Part shown: piece after piece, positions 23,081-35,117 of the stretch
How the letters are laid out: each line of letters begins with the position of its first letter
How positions within the stretch are numbered: position 1 is the first letter of the stretch
Origin: Nymphaea colorata
Lineage: Eukaryota; Streptophyta; Magnoliopsida; Nymphaeales; Nymphaeaceae
NCBI RefSeq assembly: GCF_008831285.2
Contig: NC_045148.1
Location: forward strand, 8,623,001 to 8,687,000
Direction: 5' to 3'
DNA: 64,000 nt
Position numbers and translations under genes: made by a program
The notes under the pieces: generated by a model
What the model saw: the letters and a program-made list of their open reading frames with translations, nothing else
What the model was told of the DNA's origin: nothing
The model's database searches: none

Positions 23081-24417
23081 TCAGAAGTCAGATCGACGAC
23101 GGGGAGGGCCTTTACTGAGCTGGACGGCGGTCGTCAGGGGGCCATTGAGCATGTTGGACTGCAGTCTCCTTGAGCTCCCCGCGCCCTCGCTGTCGACGGG
23201 TACTATCTTGAGCTCCTTCGGCGACCTTGTTGGGGAGGAGGACGTCGCCTCATCATCCGCCACGCCGCAGTTCGCCTGAGACGACGAGCATCCGTTCCAT
23301 TCCTGCTCATGGACACCGTTAATCATCAGATCGCCGACGCGAAAACGAACTAGTCAAATTCCTAAAAAGAGGAAAAGCACAGGAAAAATCTAAACACCAA
23401 AGCAAGAGTATTTTGACATGATTTTCGGAGAAAATACCCGGGAAATGGAAAGGCAAAGAGAAAAAAGAATGTTGACTGACGCGTCAAACGTGTAGCATTC
23501 TCCAGAGCCATTCAAAGGGAAGCAAATCTTGATCAAGCTTGCAAAAAAAAAATGCTACACAACTAAGTGTAAATTTACGGTTTCAAAATTTGAAACACAG
23601 TTAGTGGAATGCCTACAATTAATCATCGAGATCGGCGGAAATCTGAATAACAAAAAGAAGAAAAATTCGCAAAAATGCACAAAAGTGGAGATTTGGGGGA
23701 AACGGTTGACCAGGATCAAGAAAACCAAGACGATCGCTCCGATCGGGAACAAGAAAACCCATAACAACCGAAATTTAGAAAAAAACCCGCATTCTTCCGC
23801 TTCCCTCCCTCTAATTTCTCGCGATCCCTTTCCCAAAATCGATATTGCACGTGATCCCTACAAACCTGATGGATGAAATCGCCGTCATCGAGTTTCCGTT
23901 TCATCGAGACGGCCGCCGCAGTCTCCGCGCCAAAGCCAGCACACCCGTCGTGGCCGCCTCTTCTGAAAGACTCTTCCCCACTACTAGGGCTCGCCGCCGG
24001 CCCAGACAGCGAAGACGTCCACGGAACCACCTGGTTCTCTCCGTCCTCCTTTTCCTCTTCCTCCTGCTCCTCCACCTCTTCCGCTTCAACATCGTCCTCC
24101 TCGCCGTCGTCCGTCTCCTCCTCGTCCCCCTCTCCAGCGATCATCCTCTCCCGGCTATCGACCTCGAGGTCGGACGCCGGCTCACCCCTACACCTCCCGA
24201 CGCACTTGAGGCACACGGAGATCACCGGAACCAGCCGGGCCCCGGCGGCGCGCCACGGCGTGGGCGCCTGGCAAGACTGGCACAGCAGGGTCCTCGAGTG
24301 CCTGGCCACGAGGAAGTTCGCCGAGTGGACCTTCGCGTCGCAGGCCAAGCAGAGGCTCGCCTGGTCCGACTCACAGTGTATCCTCGCCGGCTTCTTGCAC
24401 AGCTCGCACTCCTTCAT
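23081..24417 (-). CDS. B-box zinc-finger protein, BBX28/BBX29-like, two exons
   Basis: Exon 1 is 24417-23866 and exon 2 is 23302-23081, giving 257 residues. A single N-terminal B-box shows all expected ligands: C4, C7, C15, D18, C23, C26, H31, H40 (context MKECELCKKPARIHC and LCLACDAKVHSANFLVARH). It is followed by a second cysteine-rich stretch (C46, C49, C69, C72), a long Glu/Asp tract and the NQVVPW motif. That order is typical of Arabidopsis BBX28/BBX29, nuclear transcription cofactors without DNA-binding domain that act in light and flowering responses. Exon 1 ends CAG/GTTTGTAGGG, a strong donor. Exon 2 begins after GAGCAG, a weak acceptor, but restores a serine-rich tail (CSSSQANC, DDEATSSSPTRSPKE) in phase 0. 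The ATG at 24417 matches family starts; an in-frame ATG at 24477 would add 20 residues. If the intron is retained, the frame runs to 23716. Confidence 0.88.
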
Positions 24418-24562
24418 CTTCCCCTCTCGCTGCAACTTTTCCCTCTCAGAAATATCCCCGCCTACCGTCGCCTCCACCTCGCTTTAAGCAAACCCCCAAA
24501 AAATCCTCCATTTTTCCATTTTAGAAAAAAAAAAAAGCACCTACGTGCTTCGGCGACGGTAT

Positions 24563-24571
24563 CTTTTTATA
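24563..24571 (-). promoter_or_regulatory. Putative TATA box of the B-box gene
   Basis: On the minus strand this reads TATAAAAAG, 146 bp upstream of the start codon at 24417. Spacing and orientation suit a core promoter. No transcription start is visible directly. Confidence 0.6.
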
Positions 24572-24621
24572 CGCGCGGAGTCCAGCGAGGGAGATCCGGT
24601 GCCCGCGGCTCCTCCTCTGGC

Positions 24622-25280
24622 CACGTGGACCCGTTCTGACCGTCGGATGGCGGTCATCGGCCGGTTCCAACACCCTCGGGATATTTTTTCGCAGCCGAAG
24701 CGGTGACGTGTCGTCCGGGCGATGGAAGCTGACGATCCGTCCGACGTGGCATTTACTAGTCCAGGAGCAGCAGGTGGGCCCCACGTGAAGAAGGTGCTCC
24801 GCTCCCGCCGGCCCTACCGTATGGACTGTGCCCTCCAACCGTCCTCCTTCCGTCCCCGACGCTTCGGGTCCGGGTACGGGTCCGCGTCCTCCACCCTCCC
24901 ACCATTTTTAGGTCCGTCGTGAACGTCCCCAGCGTACGGCTCCTACGGCGTCCTTAGGGCGTTAGATTCCGGACCCGTAGACCCGGAGGAAGGATTTTTC
25001 CAGGCCGAGGCGAAAAGGGTAATTTGGGAGGACCGGATCGGGTCAGGGAGAATTATCGGGGCGGTTGGAGGAGGAAAAATGTGTGGCGGAGAGTGGGGGC
25101 AGCGTCGTGGCGCCAGGACCGCCACCAATAAGGCATCAATCCGATCGCCTTCCGGATCTCCGCCGCTTGACTCGGCTCTCCGACGTGGCCCTGGCCCGCC
25201 CCGATCCCCTCCCACGTGAAGAGAGCCACCAGATGCTTCCACGTGTCCCCCGCATCTCCCGTCACCACCTGATGACGTGG
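24622..25280. promoter_or_regulatory. Dense cluster of G-box/ACGT motifs upstream of the B-box gene
   Basis: Four perfect CACGTG G-boxes lie at 24622-24627 (as CCACGTGG), 24782-24787, 25213-25218 and 25240-25245. Four GACGTG variants lie at 24705-24710, 24743-24748, 25182-25187 and 25274-25279. All are within 660 bp and about 205-860 bp upstream of the ATG. The segment is also much GC-richer than its flanks. G-boxes bind bZIP (HY5-type) and bHLH (PIF-type) factors, which fits the known light regulation of the family. A further CACGTG at 23848-23853 lies just inside the intron. Frames across the segment (for example minus 24943-25362) are low-complexity and not called as genes. Confidence 0.7.
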
Positions 25281-25379
25281 TGACCGCTCGATCGGCTGAC
25301 TTCCTTTTTCCCGCGGTGGGACCCGCCGATACTTGTGCTGACCGGGTCGGGTCCGGACCCATGCTTCAGATTTTGGATC

Positions 25380-26660
25380 CGAAACTTAGTTTTCTGATAA
25401 AAATATCAAAATTCACGCACTGTTTTTCTTTTTATTCACTTTGGTTTTCAAAATGATCTTTACACTTTTTTTTTTTTTTATGGTTTAAAGGTTGACGGTA
25501 AATAGGTTCTTGCGTGTAGCTTTGTCGCACAGCTGTTGTTTCGTCATTTTAGCATCATCAACTTTTAAGTTATTTCAAAAAATTACTGAAAACTGAAATG
25601 GTTAATTTGACATTAACTCACTTAGATTTTCCTTTCTGCAAGATGATTCACCTCTGCTACCAACCGTGCCAGCCTTGATCCAAGCTGCTTTAATGTCGCA
25701 CTATTTCTCTATAGTTGCAATTAATAACAAGAAGCAACAGAAGCACAACAGTTTCGAGAAGCTCGCTGGTTGATTGACATCGATAATTCTTTTCAATACA
25801 TTATTTCGCCAATTCAGAATGAATGATTGCCGTTTCTCATTTTTCATGCTTCCTGGACCAGTCATAAATAACATTTACGGATTTTAAACGCCAATAAGAA
25901 ATGCTAAAAATGAATTGTTTTTTGTTTTTTATACGGCTGATCTATTTTTGAAGTATAAAACGAGATTTTTTTTTTGAACAAAAACGTGATTTCTGTGACT
26001 TATGCACACCTAACGCTTGGACTCCACCAACGCCGACGACTGATCTCTTTAAGTTTCGCAGGAGCAAGAGTCTCTGCGATTAGTGAGGGAAACGAAGGTG
26101 AAAACTTTTCCATTGTAAAGCAAACATTAGGTGCAGCGGCCGAGCAAAGACAGAAACCGGAATGCTTTAAGGTGGACACGATGGCCGCGAATGACCAGGC
26201 AAAAGGGCCATGGTTGGAGAAGAAGGGAAGAATATTTAGATAGAAAAGCTCCACTTGACGTGATATTCACGTCAGAACTGGTGGTCAGAGACTCAGACAA
26301 TTGCATGAGGCCTGATGGGGACGTCCGTTGTTGGACGGAAGCCAAACACAGATCATGGACGGCTCTGAAATGGCATCTTACGCTGATCAGTTTTCGCCAT
26401 TAATGGAGGAGATGAGATGTTACGCACAAACCGACTGCCTGCTTCGCCTTTATCGACGGCGGCTGGTTGATGCTGCCCACACAAGACCTGCGCTTGCCTT
26501 AATTTTCCATGTCCCAAGCTGCCGGCTTCTTCACCTCTCATTGAATTGCCGTATATGAGGGAAAGTTTCCTAGGAAATGTTTTCGTGGTGGCATGAAAGT
26601 CAAGGGAGATGGCGTTTCACTTTTGAATTTATGAGGAGCGCAGGTCAAACAAGCAGAGCT
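25380..26660. other. Spacer, nothing recognised
   Basis: AT-rich from 25380, with poly-T runs near 25460 and 25970. Overlapping short frames at 25974-26558 have no known motif. Confidence 0.4.
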
Positions 26661-26665
26661 GAGGG

Positions 26666-27232
26666 TAGGGGTGAACAAAGCTAGACTCATTAAAGCTCGG
26701 CTCGTGAACGAGTTCGAACCGAGTCACTTGCTTAACGAGTTGAGCTCAAGTTTATGAGTCGACTCATTCAAAGAATCGAGTTGAGTTCGAATTCAACACG
26801 TAACTGCCGAGTCGAGCTCGAGCCTTAATCGAGTTCGTCGAGTCTTAATCAAGTCGTTATATTATTCAAACGAGTTTACAAGTTTGTCGAGTCTTAATCG
26901 AGTCGAGCTCAAGCTCGAGCTCAACACGTAACGATGAATATCAATTCTATTAAAACGAGTTTGTCGAGCTTAATCGAGTGAAGTTCGAAGTAAACAAGTA
27001 ACGATGAATATCAATTCTATTAAAACGAGTTTGTCGAGCCTTAATCGAGTCAAGCTCGAGCTCTACACGCAACTGTCGAGTCAACCTTGAGTTGCTTCGA
27101 TCAAGCTATTCTCGAGCTCGAGGTGTCATTAGTGGAGCCGAGCTCGAGCTATTCTCGAGCTCGATGTGTCATTAGTGGAGCCGAGCTCGAGCTTACTAAA
27201 CTTGGGCTCAACTCGGCTTTTGTTCACCCCTA
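26666..27232. mobile_element. CGAG-rich inverted-repeat element, copy 1
   Basis: The termini are inverted: TAGGGGTGAACAAAGC at the left, and GCTTTTGTTCACCCCTA at the right. Inside are many GAGCTCGAG / CGAGTC motifs and an internal tandem array (units with GATGAATATCAATTCTATT and ACGAGTTTGTCGAG at about 26930-27050). No coding capacity. About 570 bp in total. The ends plus internal repeats indicate a non-autonomous DNA transposon; no certain target-site duplication was seen. Confidence 0.7.
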
Positions 27233-28558
27233 GTTTTGACCCTCGGCCCTCTTGCTCACTGAAAAGACTCTTCATAAAGAGAATGAATCTCTTCTTTGTT
27301 AAGATCCCTTGTTCTCACCCATTTTTCTTTTCCATTTTTTTCTCCATTTCTAAGTAATTGGGTTCGATTTTTTGTAGGGAATATTTGATTGAATATCGGA
27401 CTCATAATTCAGATTCAATTTGAAAATGTATACCAAATCGGAATCCAGTTAATAGTTAGATCTGGATCTCTTTGCCGCTCCAATTCAATGAATCCAAGAT
27501 TATTAGATCAATAATCAGATACGTCTCCCCCATTTGAAAATGATTAAACAAAGGAAGAAAAAAAAATAGACATGATTTAGAGAAGAAGCTCATTTCCAAT
27601 AGTCACATGTTGTTTCACCAGCACCTTGGACGGAGGTCCACTACATGACGTGCACGCATTTAATGCAGATATATATATGTGCTCTTACCGATATCTTCTT
27701 AATAAAAAAATTGCTAATGGTTTAAATTTTCCTTCTTTTGTTGATGATGAGAGGAAAAAAATACATTTAAAAATTGCCATTTGAAAAAGACAAGGTCTTG
27801 CATATCGACCAAGCAAATTAATTTTTTTATACAAACTTTCGCTGTTTGCAGTTTGCCCATTAATCAGAAACCCACATATCTAACATTCAAAAGCAAACTT
27901 CGTTTTTCAACTTTTAAATATAAGAACTCTTTTTTTTTTCAAATTTCACATTTTGCCCTCAAAGAAGCAGGACCTTGTGCTTTGCCATCAAGGGTATTTT
28001 TGTCATTGTGGACCCTTAACACGAGATCTCGTGTTAGGGACCCAAGCATGTTCTCATATTTGACACCTTGCAGCTAAAAGTAATTGAGCGTGAGTTTCGA
28101 ATATTAGCAAAAACTAGGGCGAAGTGGCAAATAGAATCCTACAGGAAGGTGTGGTTTTGCAATTTTATTTGAAAAGATGCACGTATTCGTGATCACATAT
28201 GTGAAACAGATAGGTTGGATACTGTGGGACTATTGAATGTGATGAATATGCTTGTGACTTTAAATCATCTGCATTTAATAGACTGAGAGGGTTAAGGAAT
28301 AATAAATTAAACTGAGAGGATTCGAAATCAAGTCTCAGCTCTCATTATCTAGGTTCATTTGAGATTCAAAAGTCTATGTTCGATAAACTTTAGATGTTAG
28401 ACAGGAGAGGATCCAAGTTCTGCTGATCTAAAGACCCTCGCATCTTACATCTTTGAAAGCTTCTAGATTCAGACTTAAAAAATGTCATCTGATTGGATTC
28501 AGATTCAGATTCTAATTTACATAAAGCTTCCGCTCAGAAAATTCACAATTGTTAAGAT
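27233..28558. other. Spacer, nothing certain
   Basis: 27370-27540 and 28480-28550 carry the GATTCAGATTC / GAATCC-rich pattern of the repeat family described at 57185-57688. Otherwise unremarkable. Confidence 0.4.
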
Positions 28559-29760
28559 TCATGTTTGGAGTTCTGCTAAAATACAAAAACAGAAACACTT
28601 TTCCCAAAAACCAAGTGGGCAATTGATTCCAGCCATTTTTGAAGGATGTTGAGAACTACTTTTTGAATTCCTGGACAATGTTAGCACGCAGAAGCCTTTT
28701 CCGATTGAATTTCTGAACAATTTTGAGCCAAGAGTTCGCCGCAAACCTGCACTGAAAGAAAAGATGAAGACTGTCTTCTCCTTGTCTACCGCAAAGAGGG
28801 CATCTGCTGGGCAGTTGGAAGCCCAGTGTCTTAATCTATCATGGGTAGCAGCAAGTCTGTTCTCACAGGCCATATACAGGCAGCAGCTGCTTCTAGGATG
28901 ACCAAGGTTGCCAAACTGGCTTGTCCTCTTTGGAAGGATCACGAAACTGAATCTGTTGCAGGTTACTTTCAACCAGATCTGAGATCTCTATGCTCCATCC
29001 CGTGGATCTGAAAGATTCCTTCATCTGGAGAAGAGTGAGGCCAGCATGGGGAAGAATCTGGCCTGGAAAATCAGATGGAACTTCCTTGATCAAGGGCCTG
29101 TGTGTCCAGAAGCGGATATTTGCCATTCAAGGGCGACCACTTGAGTTTATCTTTGACATCATACCAATTTTTTTAGCATCGACTTACAAAGCCACAATTG
29201 ACATGCCTTCTTCTGCAAGTCCACACACTCTCCTCGATGAGGAAATGACTTTTTTTCATTTTTAATTTTATCTTTACAAAAAGTTTTCTTTTTCTGTGTG
29301 AAGTAAAAGCGTTTTTATCATTAACTATACTGAAAAAATCGTGCACCAACAGCGCATATAATCAGCTTCGTATTGAGGGAATAACCTTAATAAGGCATAG
29401 GCAAGATTTTGCTTTTTCATAAAGCAAGAAAGAAGCATCGATAGCTTGCCAAGAAGAAGAAGATCACAAAGGGCCTCAGTGAGCTTTTTTCCCACGAAAA
29501 GGGAAAGGCCCAGGTAAGTGGATGGGAGTGCTGCAATTCTCCACCCAGAAGCTCTGCTGATCGTATCAACTCTGTCCTGCTTCCACATGAAAACTGAAAA
29601 AGGCTATCAAGCCAGCCGTGTCCGAGAGGTCCTGGAAAGCTTCATTTATGGACTGCACAGAGGACAAAGTAGCTAAGGAAAAACAAAGGATGTCGTCAGC
29701 GTATATGATGTTCACCAGGCCTTCACTCTTAGAGCCACTGTCACAAAACTAGTCCAGTAA
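28559..29760 (-). pseudogene. LINE (L1-type) reverse transcriptase relic with zf-RVT region
   Basis: On the minus strand the order is that of a plant LINE ORF2 3' half. First comes the RT catalytic block GLVNIIYADDILCFSL (YADD at 29703-29692). Next is LPSTYLGLSLFVGKKLTEAL at 29500-29545, the conserved 'YLGxPL' segment. Then follow a degenerate linker (RFWTHRPLIKEV near 29100) and the C-terminal zf-RVT-like part CENRLAATHDRLRHWASNC at about 28830-28870. Frames change several times and the 5' part is missing, so it is truncated and inactive. 5' truncation is usual for LINEs. No poly-A tail or target duplication was identified. Confidence 0.85.
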
Positions 29761-29859
29761 AAAGACGCATATAGGCAAAACACAGTCAGCCGTATAATAT
29801 TCGTTTTATTTAAAAAAAACGTCAGAAAATAAAAAAAACGCATATTAAATCCGTTTTTT

Positions 29860-30529
29860 GGACTGCACAACGAGTCGAGCCAACTCGGGCTCGATTCGAA
29901 CTCGACTCATTTATAAATGAGTCGAGTTTCACCCTTAAACTCGAAACTTTAAACGAGCTCAACTCGTTTAAACTCGACTGGACATCATATAAACAGGTTC
30001 CTGAAACTGGTTCACCGGCTTAGGGTTAAAACCCGTCTTGAGCTTCTGTCTTTCAAACTAATATGATAATCTTTCTTTTCTTTTTCTGGCTGCCCTTCTC
30101 TTCTCCATTTCTCGTCTTCCCTCTTCTTGTCTTCCATGGACCACGATGACTGGACGAGAGACGACTTCCCTCTTCCTGTTTTCCCTCTTCCTGTCTTCCA
30201 TCCTTCTAGGCACTGCTCTGTTTTCCGGCTGGTGACTTTCCGGAAATCGGGTGGTCGGATCAGAAGGCTTTTGGTGGCACTCGATTCGTAACACCCAGAT
30301 GACCATCTCTACCAATTTTGAGGATGATCGGACCACGAACGGTGGCGCTTGGAGGCGACGGCTGGAATTTGGCGAAAATCAACGACGCTCCATGCTTAAT
30401 CACCGCCACAAGTGGCGGTGCTGTTCTGAAGGGGCTCGCAGGAGACAACAGATTTCCAGATCCTGTTGATCGGTTTCTTCTTCAAATTGATCGCTTAACT
30501 AGTGAGTCGAGCTCGGGTCGTGTGCAGCC
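29860..30529. mobile_element. CGAG-rich inverted-repeat element, copy 2, with non-repetitive interior
   Basis: Left end GGACTGCACAACGAGTCGAG, right end reading TCGTGTGCAGCCC, giving related termini GG(A/G)CTGCACA. The first 130 bp consist of CGAGTCGAG / AAACTCG motifs. The interior (about 30040-30480) is different: mixed composition, CT-rich, with open frames on both strands (minus 30058-30336, 92 codons) that resemble 5'-UTR or exon-like sequence. It may be a captured gene fragment, but I cannot name the source. Confidence 0.6.
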
Positions 30530-33230
30530 CTACTAAACAGTTCTTCTGCTATTTAATCTAAATGTTTTCTAAATGACAAAGAAGCGTTTCAACAAGCAAA
30601 CACCACATTAAGTTGCGGAAGATGGCGTGCAACAAGGGGAAGACATGAGCTGGGATCTTGAACTTGTCCCCTTTCATAGTTAAGCGTGATTACCGCTAAT
30701 ACTTCATACCGAATAGCAACCAGATTTGGAGATCATGATCTTAGTTTGCTTTGAAAACCGCTGGGTCGTACTCAAATTTCCAAAAAAGACACTCTTAGGG
30801 TTTGGCGGAATGGCTTGGAGTGGAGACTAGTAGGTTGGGATATCAATATATCTGATTTGAACGGATATCAAATTGAACGGATCAGATTCGGTCACCCCAT
30901 TGGATTCGGATTTAGATATACATAAATAAATATCCGAGCTGATTTGGATATGGATTCAGATCAGATTTATTTTTAGACAAATATCATATATGACACATGA
31001 GTATGGATTTGGCTCTTGCTCGGTTAGTGGGATAACCCTACATGAAAGTGCGAAGTATTTGAGTAGCACTAATATACCGACAATAATGCACTAATATTAT
31101 TAGAATAAAAATTATCTGGCAATAATTAGCAACATATTTAATATTTCGTAATTGTTAAAAAATAACATAAACCAGCGGTTTCAGTAATAATAAATAATAG
31201 CCTTATATTAATCAATTAACCACAGGTTATCACAATATAGTTGATCAAATCAGATCGAGCTAATATGATACAAGGATCAAAACACCCTCAAGAAAAGTAA
31301 ATGTCATGTCTCATTAATTTAACGATGCTGAAGCATGATCGGCTATAGCTTAATTAGTTGTGCTTTTATTAGTATCTAAATTAGAAATTCTTGTTAATAA
31401 AAGAAATTGAAGCAAGTTAAACGACATATATTTACGGATTCTGGTGTATTTTTCGTGTTTACTTTCAGGTGGGGAGATGGTAACCTTCACCCATTAACAG
31501 TTAAACGTCAATAAACAATTTTAGAGGGCATCTGATGGCCTTGAATTTTGATTCTAGACTTGAAAATCTCGAAACAAAATTCTAACTCAAATTTGAACTG
31601 TAACGAAAATTTTTCAGTTCTATTTTTTCTTTGTGCTTGATAGTGTGGAATTTTGATTACAGAATTGAAAATGATATGTTTCGTGAAGCAAGAACTAAAA
31701 ATTCTGTAATCGGTCATGATGTGCCCCAGAGAGATGAAAAAATTCTAAATTTCTGAAATCAAAACTACACCGCCAGTGTAGAATCATAATTCAGGAATTC
31801 TGATTCAAGAACGAATCTACAATTCTGGAATCAAGCTGGACACCCATAGAGGTGTTTTCTTTAAGTTTTTCGATTTTTAGTAAACTGGACATACTTGGTT
31901 TGATTTCAGCTTGGAAAATAACAATTTCCCTTCACACATGGAAACACTCAACGATGTTATTTACAGCCAATGGTCCATGAATCAAGCAATGGTTTACAAA
32001 AGAAGAATAATTGGCTTTTGTTCCAAGAGATCATAAAGATAATCATATTTGGTTGGAAACTACTATTATGTTTTTAAAGTAAGTTAACCATCACGATTCA
32101 TGACTACTTTCTTTCTATATCTATCTCCACTACAACCACTGTCATACTGGCCATCATCAAAGTTAACATCGACATTGCTGACAGATGCATTCTTGTCATG
32201 ACAAAGGTGGTAAGGTTTCTAGTCTGAGCAGTTTGGCCCTTCATCTTCAACAAGCATAAACAAATTCTCATCTTCTACTTTTTAAAGGATCTTTTTCCTT
32301 CAATGTGCAGGAGGTTAACAACCCACTCATTGAAGAGACCCAACTCCCTCTTTCTTCTCGCCCTTTCCTTCCCCTACTTTTAGAATCTTAAGCTGCGTCA
32401 AGACGTAGGTGTGTTATAGTATTCTACAACTTGAGTGCTACGATCTCACTTTTTACAGTAACCAACTATACTGCAGCACACCCAATTGAAGCAAATAACT
32501 CTTTTTCCTTGTATAAATATTTTTTGAAGTAAGGATGTCATTGAAGTGGGACAACAACTTTACTTAAAAGCATAGTCATAGAAAACACATTCTTTTTCAA
32601 AAAAAAAAAGTGATAAATTAAATTGCTTTTTATAACTTAAAAAATGCATTTTTTCAACTTTTTTCACTTTGTTTTTTTAATGCCAAACAGTTTTTTTTTT
32701 ATTTTTCTATTTTTCATTAGTTGCACATCTACTTATCTTTTGTTGTCTTTGTTATTAGTTTCTCACTTATTTTATTTTTTTCCTTATTTTTAGTTTTTTT
32801 CTTTTAATTTCAAACATTTGCCTTAATTTTTTTTTATTTTTTTAAAGCTCGCTGTATTATAACAAAAAAAAATAAATTCTTTTAAAACTCCGATAGACTA
32901 TGCTTAAAATCAAAACTGTGCTCATTGTTCAGCTTTATCTGCCTCTGGTTTTCCCTTTTCCATCAACATGAGTACATTCATATGTACCCTCCTTGTTGGT
33001 CCAGTTTCATCACATGGCGAAGTCAACCCCAGTACCAAGCATGCTGAGATTTACAGAACCAAGGAAACACTCGATCAGAGTGAGAAAAAGGTGCTGCTGA
33101 TGAGGAATTTTCAAGTAAGACGACCTGTCATAACCTGCATGAAGCATATAAAAAACAGAGATTTAACAAAGAAGCAAGGAAATCATTTATTTCAACAGAG
33201 GCTTCAGCAATCAAGGCAAGACTAGTGTGG
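30530..33230. other. Spacer with repeat debris
   Basis: 30837-31030 carries GGATATGGATTCAGATC-type sequence like the 57185-57688 family. 31530-31850 may be a small inverted-repeat element (CTTGAATTTTGATTC at the left, GGAATCAAGCTGGACACC at the right). 32590-32870 is poly-A/T-rich. No gene recognised; the frame 32968-33225 matches nothing I know. Confidence 0.4.
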
Positions 33231-33379
33231 ACTACTAACAAACACAGTAATGGGACTGTACATCAGAAGTGATCATGCTGGCGGTTCTCTCCCAAGTTAC
33301 TAAAAAAGAATGAAGAAAAATCAGTAGAAAATATCGGAGAGGAAAATCAAGGAATCAAGAAAATCTTTTCTATTCTTTA

Positions 33380-33600
33380 AAGAGGAAAATGAGAAAGTAA
33401 AATCTAAGGAAAGAAATTATAATCTTTCTTCTATCACTGATAGGATTGTGATCTCTCAATCCCAAAATTTGTGGGACTTGTACATACCTGTAAACATGTA
33501 TAAATACTCCATCATATGTAAAAAGATGTATCTCTTCTGGCTCTTTCTTCTTCCTGTCTGTCTTTTCTTTTCCATTTCTTGATAAGCAGTGCCAGAAAGA
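33380..33600 (+). mobile_element. LTR-like segment (uncertain)
   Basis: The sequence has the look of a Ty1-copia LTR: GTATAAATACTCC as a TATA-type box near 33498, preceded by GTGGGACTTGTACATACC and followed by a CT-rich leader. I could not fix TG...CA ends or a target duplication, so the call is tentative. Confidence 0.25.
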
Positions 33601-34480
33601 CAGAAAAAGCTGTTGAGATCAAGAGGTTGCCCATTTGTTCATATGCTCTCCGATCTTCTCAGAAAAGAATAGGACCGCCCAACTAAGAAAAAAAAGGCTG
33701 ACACCATTAGAAATAACGAGACTGCACATTACGTAAAGGTAAACGCTGTGGAAGTCGTGCGAAGGTTCAGAGGTGTAAATAAACCATAAATGTATGCAGT
33801 GGTGACTCTCCTACAAAAATTAATTCATTGCCGTAGACGTAGGTTTCAGCCTTGCAATGGAACCACGTAACCGGCGTCTTCCTTCATCTTCCAACTTTCA
33901 GACTTAATCGTATATGCAGCCGATTTCAGGTACTGAAGTGCTTCAAGGGATGGGTTGCAAAGACTTTCGCAGGATGGAAGACGCTGGTTAACTCTGATTA
34001 AGACTGTTGGTGACACAGGAAACCAAGTCAAAATTTCTTCAGTAAAGTAATGCCAATTACATTGGAAGTCGGATCTTTGTAACGCTGATTAAGACTTCTG
34101 TTGGCAGGAAATTAATCCAAGGTTTCTTCAGAAAACTAGCGGCGCACAATCACAATGGTCGGCAGGTGGAATGTCTACGCATGCTGCGAGGTCCACTACC
34201 TAATGCAGCCAAAAATAATATTTTTTTAATTGTATAATGTATTTTTTTGTATTAAAATTCAGTTTGCTCTACAAGAAGCATCTAATCTTAAGGGGAGTTA
34301 TTTTTTATTTTTTTTAAAAAAAAACCCGATGCCTGCAATTTGAAGGGGGAGGAGAAATAGTAATATAATCCATTAAAAACAAAACAACAAGCAAATAGAT
34401 CGAAAATATTTACCGAAAATTGTAACATTCCGAACATGTATATTGAGACCGCTTATTTCACCTCACATTGATCATCTTAA
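33601..34480. other. Spacer, nothing recognised
   Basis: The segment TTAAGACT(G/T)(C/T)TG...GGAAA(C/T)...TTCTTCAG... occurs twice, loosely (about 33998-34045 and 34085-34132), suggesting a short degenerate duplication. No gene. Confidence 0.35.
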
Positions 34481-34482
34481 AG

Positions 34483-34850
34483 CATTGTCACAAAAAACGG
34501 AGACGGGTATTAAACGGCGAGAAAAAAAATGGGTATAATACGGTAAAGTTTTATATATCGAAAATAAAACGGAAAAAGTTCGGCAAATTTTTTTAAAAAA
34601 TTAAACATTTAATACATCTTAAAAATTATAAAAAAATAATAATTAATAAAAAAAGGGAAAATAACGGGAAAAAACGAAAAAATAACATATAATACGGGTA
34701 TTATACGAGTATTAAACGGGTATTATACGCATTTTTTGTTTTTTGACGTTTTTTTTTTAAAACGAAAATAATATGGGTATTATACGACAGAACTGTTTTT
34801 GGTGTTAAATACGTGTTTTTTTTTTAAAAACAGCATTTTTTATGACAATG
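34483..34850. mobile_element. MITE-like element with CATTGTCA termini
   Basis: Left terminus CATTGTCACAAAAAACG; right terminus reading TTTTTTATGACAATG; these are inverted. The interior is a series of ACGGGTATTATACG-type repeats in A/T-rich sequence. CTTAA flanks both sides (34477-34481 and 34852-34856), a possible target-site duplication. No coding capacity. Related A/T-rich ACG-bearing stretches occur near 5000-5330, 29790-29850 and 40440-40690. Confidence 0.6.
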
Positions 34851-35117
34851 TCTTAAGGAAACACACAAATATAGGAGTGTTTAGGTAGGCCTGCGTTTTT
34901 AACTATGGGTCACAGTCACAGATCTTCATGATTCAAAGCTTTTATATCGGCCTCCTCCTGGATCAATTAGTTTTGGACCAAGTTGCTGGTGAAAATCAGC
35001 ATTTGAACTTGAGTTCAAACACGCAGATGCATGCGCCTGAGTGGAGATTATTGAGATCAGTTTTTAAAATTTAAGTGTAAAAGCTAAGAGGCGGGTTAGG
35101 ATTTGTCAGATCCAGCA

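Noticed and set aside
23845-24639. Plus-strand frames of 264 and 204 codons across the B-box exon
   Set aside because: They are antisense shadows of the acidic tract (Leu/Arg- or Ser-rich). The minus strand carries the zinc ligands and NQVVPW motif.
24943-25362. Minus-strand frame of 139 codons upstream of the B-box gene
   Set aside because: Low-complexity Gly/Ser/Pro-rich product in GC-rich promoter sequence full of G-boxes; no motif and no splice context.
30058-30336. 92-codon minus frame inside the 29860-30529 element as a gene
   Set aside because: Highly charged Arg/Glu-rich product from CT-rich sequence, no motif; kept only as possible captured sequence.
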